Positions 58,432-64,000 of a stretch of DNA of 64,000 nucleotides are shown here, piece after piece (the stretch's first letter is position 1; each line of letters opens with the position of its first letter). This stretch comes from Gemmatimonadota bacterium (lineage in GTDB: Bacteria > Gemmatimonadota > Gemmatimonadetes > Gemmatimonadales > GWC2-71-9). The position numbers were made by a program, and so were the translations under genes. Where the stretch lies: positions 186,001 through 250,000 of the forward strand of contig JADJAK010000001.1 of NCBI GenBank assembly GCA_016704275.1. The letters are read 5' to 3'. The notes beneath the pieces are model-generated. The model did no database searches, was not told where the DNA came from, and worked only from the letters and a program-made list of their open reading frames with translations.

Positions 58432-59100
58432 ATGCGTGTTGTGGCACTTTTGCTGGCGCTCGCGGCGTGCGCCCATGCGGCTCCTCAGGCCACCCAGCCC
58501 AATACGGCAGCCCAGGTGATCGCGGCCGACTCGGTGGCGCGGCGCCAGCTGGCGGCCGTCGCCCAGGTGGCCCCCAGCATCCGCCAGGAGGTGCGCTACG
58601 CGACCCGAAACAACTTCACCGGTGAAGTATTGCCGGGATATGGCGTCGCGGTGGTCCTGCTCCGGCGAGAGGCCGCCGAGGCGCTCGGCCGGGTGCAGGC
58701 CCGGCTCGCCGCGAAAGGGATGGGGCTCAAGATCTGGGACGGCTACCGACCGGTCCGGGCGACCTTGGCCATGGTGGCGTGGTGTGAACGGACCGGGCAG
58801 ACGAAGCTGCTGGACGATGGTTACATCGCGAGACGTTCCCGGCACAATCAGGGGGTCGCCGTGGACCTGACCCTCGTGGAACTGGGCTCGGGGCGCGAAT
58901 TCGATATGGGAACACCATTTGATGAGTTCTCTGCCCGATCGCACACCGCCAACGCGACGGGCGTGGTGGCGGCCAACCGGCAGTTGCTGGTGCAGGCGAT
59001 GGCGGCCGAAGGATTCACGAATTACGTCGACGAATGGTGGCATTTCTCGTTCGCCGTGCCCGACGCGGTCCCCTACGACCTGCCACTGGAGCGGTGGTAG
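58432..59100 (+). CDS. ddpX: Exported D-alanyl-D-alanine dipeptidase (VanX/DdpX type)
   Basis: A 222-aa protein with a lipoprotein-like signal (LALAACAHA). M15D family: zinc and catalytic motifs S-x-H-x(6)-D in RSRHNQGVAVDLTL, the YRP loop in IWDGYRPVRAT, and EWWHF near the C-terminus. It hydrolyses D-Ala-D-Ala. With no VanA/VanH genes nearby and an export signal, peptidoglycan turnover or D-Ala recycling is likelier than vancomycin resistance. Confidence 0.9.
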   Translation: MRVVALLLALAACAHAAPQATQPNTAAQVIAADSVARRQLAAVAQVAPSIRQEVRYATRNNFTGEVLPGYGVAVVLLRREAAEALGRVQARLAAKGMGLKIWDGYRPVRATLAMVAWCERTGQTKLLDDGYIARRSRHNQGVAVDLTLVELGSGREFDMGTPFDEFSARSHTANATGVVAANRQLLVQAMAAEGFTNYVDEWWHFSFAVPDAVPYDLPLERW

Positions 59101-59209
59101 CGGTCGGAATTCCTTGATTCCGACCTACCCCGTAGGTATTCTGTCCCCGCTCAGAATGCCATCGTGCCCGTGTTCATTTGCTGGTTGGACCCGTAGCCAG
59201 GATGCACCC

Positions 59210-60373
59210 TTGATCCGACACCTGCGCATTTCGTCGCGGCGTCACCTCCCCCTGCTCCTCCTCGGCCTCGTCGCCGTCACCCTGACTGGGTGCCTCGACG
59301 CCAGCCAATATCCCCAGTCGACGCTGACGCCGAAGGGCGACTACGCGGAGATGGTGGACAAACTCTTCCGAACAACGCTCTGGCTTGCGACGCTGGTTTT
59401 CATCGTCGTCGAGGCGGGATTGCTGTGGGCGATCTTCAAGTTTCGCGGCAAGCCCGATGACGCCGAGCCGAAGCAGGTGCACGGCAGCACGACGGTGGAG
59501 ATCATCTGGACGGTGATCCCGGCGCTGGTGCTGGCGGTGGTCGCCGTGCCGACGGTGCAGACGATCTTCGAGACGGCGAAGGTGCCGGCCGCTTCGCCGG
59601 ACGGGCAGGCGCCGCTCCGGGTTGACGTGGTGGGCCACCAGTGGTGGTGGGAGTTCCGCTACCCGGAGCTCGGCATCACCACGGCCAACCAGCTGCATGT
59701 GCCGGTGGGGCGTACGGTGGATCTCCGGATGAAGACGGTGGACGTGCTGCACTCCTTCTGGATTCCGCAGTTCGCCGGCAAGCGCGACGTCTTCCCGAAT
59801 CGCGAGACGCGGCTCTGGTTCACGGCGAAGGAGACGGGGGCATTCCCCGGCGCCTGCGCCGAGTTCTGCGGCATCCAACACGGCCGGATGGACTTCTACG
59901 TGATGGTCAACACGCCCGAGGAATTCGCCGGGTGGGTTGCCACGCGCCAGACCGACTCGTTGCTCGGGCCGACCGGGTTGCCGAAGCCGCCCGCTGCGCC
60001 GGTCGTCGACACGACCGCGAAGGCCGGCAAGGGTGACGTGGTGGTGGCTACCGCGCCGGCGATGCCGGTGGCGCCCGCCGCGATGGCGGATCCGAAGGTC
60101 GCCGAGGGCGAGAAGTACTTCGCCTCAAAGGGTTGCATCGGCTGTCACTCGCTCAATTCCGTCGGCGCGCCGAAGGGGATGATCGGCCCGAATCTGGGCG
60201 GGATCGGCGTCCGGAAGATGATCGCCGGCGGTTGGCTGCCGAACACTGACGAGAACTTGCATCGCTGGATCAAGACCCCGCAGCTGGTGAAGACCGGGGT
60301 GCTGATGCAGGTGCCCGAGATGACCGACGCCGAGGTGGACGCGCTCGTCGCGTACCTCCGCACCAAGCAGTAG
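59210..60373 (+). CDS. coxB: Cytochrome c oxidase subunit II with fused cytochrome c domain
   Basis: A 387-aa protein from TTG 59210 (ATG 59156 is an alternative but gives an unlikely N-terminus). Lipobox VTLTGCLD, two membrane helices (about 50-70 and 95-115), and the CuA site CAEFCGIQHGRM with an earlier His in VDVLHSF. A Pro/Ala linker then leads to a C-terminal cytochrome c domain with CIGCH (about residue 307) and a later Met. Thus a caa3-type subunit II. It receives electrons from cytochrome c and passes them to subunit I. First gene of the oxidase operon. Confidence 0.93.
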   Translation: MIRHLRISSRRHLPLLLLGLVAVTLTGCLDASQYPQSTLTPKGDYAEMVDKLFRTTLWLATLVFIVVEAGLLWAIFKFRGKPDDAEPKQVHGSTTVEIIWTVIPALVLAVVAVPTVQTIFETAKVPAASPDGQAPLRVDVVGHQWWWEFRYPELGITTANQLHVPVGRTVDLRMKTVDVLHSFWIPQFAGKRDVFPNRETRLWFTAKETGAFPGACAEFCGIQHGRMDFYVMVNTPEEFAGWVATRQTDSLLGPTGLPKPPAAPVVDTTAKAGKGDVVVATAPAMPVAPAAMADPKVAEGEKYFASKGCIGCHSLNSVGAPKGMIGPNLGGIGVRKMIAGGWLPNTDENLHRWIKTPQLVKTGVLMQVPEMTDAEVDALVAYLRTKQ

Positions 60374-60385
60374 GAGGAGACCATC

Positions 60386-62239
60386 ATGGCCACATCCGTT
60401 CTCGAGCAGACCCACGTCGCCAAGCGCAGCACGCTGGTCGAGTGGCTCACGACCGTCGACCACAAGAAGATCGGCATCCTCTACGGGGCGTCGGCGTTCC
60501 TCTTCTTCCTGATCGGCGGTATCGAAGCGCTGATCATCCGCGCCCAGCTGGCCCGGCCGGACGCGACGCTCGTCTCGCCGGAGTTCTACAACCAGCTGTT
60601 CACGATGCACGGCACCACGATGATCTTCCTCGGGGTGATGCCGCTCAGCGCGATGTTCTTCAACTTCTTCATCCCGCTGCTGATCGGCGCGCGGGACGTC
60701 GCCTTCCCGCGCCTCAACGCGATGTCGCTCTGGGTCTTCATCCTGGGCGGCCTCTTCATGAACTTCTCGTTCCTGATGAACGCGGCGCCGAACGGCGGCT
60801 GGTTCGGCTACGCGCCACTCTCGTCCCGGCAGTACTCGCCGGGATTGAACATGGACTTCTGGGTCATCGGCCTGCAGATCCTCGGCATCGCCTCGCTGGC
60901 GGCCGGCGTGAACTTCTTCACGACCATCCTGAACATGCGCGCGCGCGGCATGACGCTGATGCGGATGCCGATGTTCGTGTGGACGACGCTGATCACCCAG
61001 ATCCTGGTGCTGCTGTCGTTCCCGGTGATCACGGTGGCGCTGATCCTGTTGATGGTCGACCGCACCTTCGGCGCCTCGTTCTTCTCGGTGGGCGGCGGCG
61101 GCGACCCGATGCTCTGGCAGCACCTCTTCTGGGTGTTCGGCCATCCCGAGGTCTACATCCTGATCCTGCCGGCGTTCGGCATCATCTCCGAGATCCTGCC
61201 GGTCTTCTCGCGCAAGCCGCTCTTCGGCTACAGCGCGATGGTCTTCTCGAGCGCGTTCATCGCCTTCCTCGGCTTCGGGGTGTGGTCGCACCACATGTTC
61301 TCCACCGGGATGGGGCCGCTCGCGGACACCTTCTTCTCGCTGGCGACGATGCTGATCGCGATCCCGACCGGCGTGAAGATCTTCAACTGGATCGGCACGC
61401 TCTGGGGCGGCTCGCTCCAGTTCAAGACGCCGATGCTGTTCGCCCTCGGCTTCATCGCGATGTTCATCACCGGCGGGCTGTCCGGCGTGATGCACTCGGT
61501 GGCGCCGGCCGACTTGCAGCAGACCGACACCTACTTCGTCGTGGCCCACTTCCACTACGTGCTCTTCGGCGGCTCGATCTTCGCGCTGACGGCCGGGGCG
61601 TACTACTGGTGGCCGAAGATGTTCGGCACGATGCTGAACGAGACGATCGGCAAGTGGCATTTCTGGCTGATGCTGGCCGGCTTCAACCTGACGTTCTTCC
61701 CGATGCACTTCGCCGGGCTCCTGGGGATGCCGCGCCGGATCTACACCTACCCGGCCGGGCTCGGCTTCGAGCTCTTCAACATGATGGCGACCGTCGGCGC
61801 GTTCCTGCTGGCGTTCTCGATCCTGGTCTTCATGTACAACATGTGGGTCACCGTTCGCCGCAACGTGCCGGCGCCGGCCGATCCGTGGGGCGGCGCCACC
61901 CTCGAGTGGACCATCCCGTCGCCGCCGCAGGAATGGAACTTCACGGTGGAGCCGGTGGTCGCCGAGCGCGACCCCGTCTGGGCGATGAAGCGCGCGGCTG
62001 GCGTGCGGACCTTGCCGGAGCCGACCCTCGACAGCGGCAAGGGGATCCACCTGCCGGGGCCGTCGTGGTGGCCGCTGGTGGTGGCCGTCGGCATCCTGGT
62101 CTTCTTCATCGGCTTCATGGTCAAGCACAGCTACGCGTTCCCGTTCGGGCCGATCACGATCGTCGGCTTCCTGCTCACCGCCGTCGGCATCTTCAAGTGG
62201 GCGTACGAAGCCCCTGATGCCAACGCCCCCAAGCACTGA
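60386..62239 (+). CDS. coxA: Cytochrome c oxidase subunit I
   Basis: A 617-aa heme-copper oxidase subunit I with 12 or more membrane helices. Heme-a His in FTMHGTTMIFLG; CuB/Tyr site WVFGHPEVYILILPAFG, giving the His-Tyr crosslink of A-type oxidases; HHMFSTGM; and VAHFHYVLFGG. It reduces O2 to water and pumps protons. ATG 60386 has a strong ribosome site (GGAGGAG). The Glu in GHPEVYI and the YS-free helix VI should decide the A1/A2 subtype; I read it as A-type. Between coxB and coxC. Confidence 0.96.
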   Translation: MATSVLEQTHVAKRSTLVEWLTTVDHKKIGILYGASAFLFFLIGGIEALIIRAQLARPDATLVSPEFYNQLFTMHGTTMIFLGVMPLSAMFFNFFIPLLIGARDVAFPRLNAMSLWVFILGGLFMNFSFLMNAAPNGGWFGYAPLSSRQYSPGLNMDFWVIGLQILGIASLAAGVNFFTTILNMRARGMTLMRMPMFVWTTLITQILVLLSFPVITVALILLMVDRTFGASFFSVGGGGDPMLWQHLFWVFGHPEVYILILPAFGIISEILPVFSRKPLFGYSAMVFSSAFIAFLGFGVWSHHMFSTGMGPLADTFFSLATMLIAIPTGVKIFNWIGTLWGGSLQFKTPMLFALGFIAMFITGGLSGVMHSVAPADLQQTDTYFVVAHFHYVLFGGSIFALTAGAYYWWPKMFGTMLNETIGKWHFWLMLAGFNLTFFPMHFAGLLGMPRRIYTYPAGLGFELFNMMATVGAFLLAFSILVFMYNMWVTVRRNVPAPADPWGGATLEWTIPSPPQEWNFTVEPVVAERDPVWAMKRAAGVRTLPEPTLDSGKGIHLPGPSWWPLVVAVGILVFFIGFMVKHSYAFPFGPITIVGFLLTAVGIFKWAYEAPDANAPKH

Positions 62240-62252
62240 GGACGTGTCCACG

Positions 62253-62876
62253 ATGAGCAGCGCGACGCTTGCCCACGACGAGACGCACGACGCCCATGAG
62301 GCGCACCACACGTCGTTTCCGATCGACAATCGGAAGCTGGCGATCTGGAGCTTCATCGGGTCGGAATGCCTCTTCTTCGCGACCCTGATCTCGACGTTCC
62401 TGATCTACAAGGACAACCACCCGAAGGGGCCGGGGCCGAAGGACATCTTCGAGGTGGGCCTGGTCACCGGCGGCACCGCGGTCCTCCTCTTCTCGTCGTT
62501 CTTCGTCGTGATGGCGCTGAACGGCGCGCAGGAAGGGAACCGGAAGAAGATGCTCGGCTGGCTGGCGGCCACGATCGGCTGCGGGCTCTTCTTCATGGGG
62601 ATGCAGGTCTACGAGTTCTCGCACTTCTACCATCAGGGGCTGGGGTACACCACCAACCTCTTCGGCACCTCGTTCTACACGCTGACCGGCTTCCACGGCA
62701 CCCACGTCGCGATCGGCACGTTGTGGCTGATCACGGTCTTCAAGGACGCGGTGAAGGGGAACCTCCCGCCGGCGAAGGCGCTCAACCTCGAGTTGGCCGC
62801 CCTCTACTGGCACTTCGTCGACGTCGTCTGGATCATCATCTTCCCGGTGGTCTACCTCATGAACATGCGGGGTTGA
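62253..62876 (+). CDS. coxC: Cytochrome c oxidase subunit III
   Basis: A 207-aa protein from ATG 62253 (GAGGAC lies 9-14 nt upstream; GTG 62244 is an alternative). Five helices as in short caa3-type subunit III. Signature FIGSECLFFATLI with the conserved Glu, GLGYTTNLFGTSFYTLTGFH and LYWHFVDVVWIIIFPVVYL. It stabilises subunit I and proton uptake. The first 30 residues are His/Glu-rich. Confidence 0.93.
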   Translation: MSSATLAHDETHDAHEAHHTSFPIDNRKLAIWSFIGSECLFFATLISTFLIYKDNHPKGPGPKDIFEVGLVTGGTAVLLFSSFFVVMALNGAQEGNRKKMLGWLAATIGCGLFFMGMQVYEFSHFYHQGLGYTTNLFGTSFYTLTGFHGTHVAIGTLWLITVFKDAVKGNLPPAKALNLELAALYWHFVDVVWIIIFPVVYLMNMRG

Positions 62877-62879
62877 GCG

Positions 62880-63254
62880 ATGGCTTCCCACGCCACTGCA
62901 GCCCATGACGGGCACACGCCGACCAGCTCGGCCAAGTACGTCCAGATCGCCGTGGTCCTGTTCGCCCTGACCGCGCTCGAGGTGCTGTTGTTCGAGGTCT
63001 CGGACGGGCACCTCAAGGAGTCGATGCCGGGGATCTCCGCGATGGTCTCGCCGCTCTTCGTCGAGATCCTCCTTGGCCTCTCGGCGCTGAAGTTCTGGTT
63101 CGTCGCGATGTTCTACATGCACCTGAAGCAGGACACCAAGGTGCTCCAGGTGGTCTTCGGCTTCTCGCTGGTGATCGCCGTCGTGGTGATCGGGGCGATG
63201 ATCGTGCTCTTCGGCTACAACCGCGGCCTCTGGTGGTTCAATACGCCGTGGTAA
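62880..63254 (+). CDS. Cytochrome c oxidase subunit IV (prokaryotic type)
   Basis: A 124-aa, three-helix membrane protein of the prokaryotic COX4 (CtaF-like) family, with the typical ALTALEVLLFEV helix and FVAMFYMHLKQDTK segment. It starts 3 nt after coxC and closes the operon. A heptamer array and a strong intrinsic terminator follow. Confidence 0.88.
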   Translation: MASHATAAHDGHTPTSSAKYVQIAVVLFALTALEVLLFEVSDGHLKESMPGISAMVSPLFVEILLGLSALKFWFVAMFYMHLKQDTKVLQVVFGFSLVIAVVVIGAMIVLFGYNRGLWWFNTPW

Positions 63255-63260
63255 CGTGAC

Positions 63261-63322
63261 GGCGAACGGCGAACGGCGAACGGCGAACGGTCGGCTCCTT
63301 GATGGGGCCGACCGTTCTTTTT
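63261..63322 (+). terminator. GGCGAAC heptamer array running into an intrinsic terminator
   Basis: Four ggcgaac units (63261-63288). The last bases join the stem of a classical terminator: GAACGGTCGGCTCC (63285-63298), loop ttgat, GGGGCCGACCGTTC (63304-63317), then TTTTT (63318-63322). This is the clearest Rho-independent terminator in the window, and it ties a heptamer array directly to transcription termination at the cox operon. Confidence 0.92.
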
Positions 63323-63559
63323 GTGCTACAGTGTCGTGGAAATCCCACAACACATTGCACTGCGTTTTGAACTGTTGCATCGGCGATGCAAACCGTTGGA
63401 GCGAGTCCCCATCTTTGGGAGGATGTCGCCGAGGGCGAAAATTCTATCTTGTTCACTGGTAATAAGTTATGGCGTGATCATTTCTTGGCATCAGTCCTGC
63501 TTCCGTGGGCGGCACGAAGCACCATCCTCCCCCCCTCTGCTGCGGCAGGAGAATCCGAC
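63323..63559 (+). other. Long leader region upstream of the last gene
   Basis: About 237 nt without a gene, A/T-richer than average. It contains a perfect palindrome TTGCATCG-g-CGATGCAA (63375-63391), a purine-rich GGGCGAAAA near 63432, and an A/T-rich taataagtta near 63461-63470. The palindrome may be an operator or the base of a structured leader. I tried the cyclic-di-GMP-I riboswitch consensus and it does not fit. Confidence 0.35.
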
Positions 63560-64000
63560 ATGCGCTTGAACTCTTTGTATGCCCTCGCGGCCACCGCGGC
63601 GTTGGTTTCGCCGTTGTCGGCCCAGACGATCATCAAGGACAATTCGTCGCCGGTGTCCGTGACGTCCATCTCGGACTACACGACCGAGTTCGACAAGATC
63701 GGCGGGATGAAGGTGTCGTGGACGCTCAGCCCGAGCGGCGGGTCGTCGGCGATCTGGGGCGATATCTCCGCTGCGTCCGGCATCGGCGGCGCCTGGGGCA
63801 TCTGGACCAACAACCTCAAGATCTGGGGCGACGCCTCCACCGATACCTTCGGCGACAACGTCTGGAACTTCTGGGGCAACGGCATCACCTCGGTGACGAT
63901 GGAAGCGCTCCTCGGCAACGGCGTCTTCGACGTGCTGACCTGCAGCAACTCGCCGTGCAGCACCGAGAACAGCGCCTCGGGGAAGGAGTTCAACTGGAAC
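63560..64000 (+). CDS. Exported protein, 3' end outside window
   Basis: From ATG 63560 (AGGAGA at 63547-63552 upstream), at least 147 residues with a signal peptide ending near SPLSAQ. The visible part is Ser/Thr/Asn/Gly/Trp-rich beta-like sequence (IWGDISAASG, FGDNVWNFWGNG) with a Cys pair (LTCSNSPCS). This composition resembles exported PEP-CTERM-type proteins, but the C-terminus that would show it is missing. Function unknown. Confidence 0.65.
   Translation, partial: MRLNSLYALAATAALVSPLSAQTIIKDNSSPVSVTSISDYTTEFDKIGGMKVSWTLSPSGGSSAIWGDISAASGIGGAWGIWTNNLKIWGDASTDTFGDNVWNFWGNGITSVTMEALLGNGVFDVLTCSNSPCSTENSASGKEFNWN

Noticed and set aside
58432..59100. Vancomycin resistance cluster
   Set aside because: Only a VanX/DdpX-like dipeptidase with an export signal is present; no D-Ala-D-Lac ligase or VanH genes.
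63375..63460. Cyclic-di-GMP-I riboswitch
   Set aside because: A GCAAACC-like piece is present, but the GNRA tetraloop-receptor layout and the conserved GGGACGCAAAG block are missing.

Overview
The window is 64 kb of high-GC (roughly two-thirds G+C) bacterial chromosome, densely packed with genes on both strands. There is no rRNA, tRNA, insertion sequence, prophage or CRISPR array that I can see. Many exported proteins have signal peptides ending in Ala-Gln. Lipoproteins, c-type cytochromes (including a CytoC_RC-type di-heme protein), a Gly-rich M28 peptidase, beta-propellers and an Omp85-like protein are also present. Together these suggest a diderm of the Gemmatimonadota or a close relative. 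That placement is inference from gene style; no marker gene proves it.

Layout. 1-3.1 kb: a minus-strand operon with an unknown protein, a TrmB-type regulator and a multidomain HPt/REC/GGDEF response regulator cut by the window edge. 3.5-5.7 kb: exported proteins including a cytochrome c. 5.9-6.9 kb: pfkA. 8.0-10.8 kb: a pterin/folate operon (6-pyruvoyltetrahydropterin synthase-like enzyme, PCD, PabB, PabA). 11-25 kb: SDR, HrpB-like helicase with a Gly/Arg tail, EamA transporter, chemoreceptor-like protein, PAS-Fis regulator, Omp85-like protein, IspH, two regulators and a DUF72 protein. 25-30.3 kb: YceI and a DNA-damage group (DnaE2 with a frameshift, Tag, DUF1697). 30.3-34.7 kb: MauG-like peroxidase, CytoC_RC cytochrome, GNAT, membrane protein, quinone oxidoreductase. 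34.9-42.9 kb: DinB, ImuB-like polymerase, acyltransferase, MFS transporter, M28 peptidase, a radical-SAM protein and a small zinc-ribbon protein.

43.2-46.5 kb is a compact Calvin-cycle operon: form II RuBisCO, class I fructose bisphosphatase and phosphoribulokinase. All RuBisCO active-site residues are present, so CO2 fixation is plausible. The bisphosphatase has an altered metal-binding motif. 46.6-59.1 kb holds a 6PGDH/HIBADH-like enzyme, a MoaD/ThiS-like protein with a BNR propeller, a class A PBP, exported hydrolases, a DEAD-box helicase, FKBP, GreA and a D-Ala-D-Ala dipeptidase. 59.2-63.3 kb is a cytochrome c oxidase operon (subunits II-I-III-IV) ending in a clear intrinsic terminator.

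Two features cut across the window. First, about twenty intergenic gaps carry tandem arrays of 7-bp words in several related sequence families. The arrays usually sit at gene 3' ends, often fold into long hairpins, and sometimes supply the stop codon. Second, a 16-bp direct-repeat element (CCGAA-N6-CCGAA) occurs four times: twice as a single copy at DNA-repair genes and once as an inverted pair. It is a candidate LexA/SOS-type operator.
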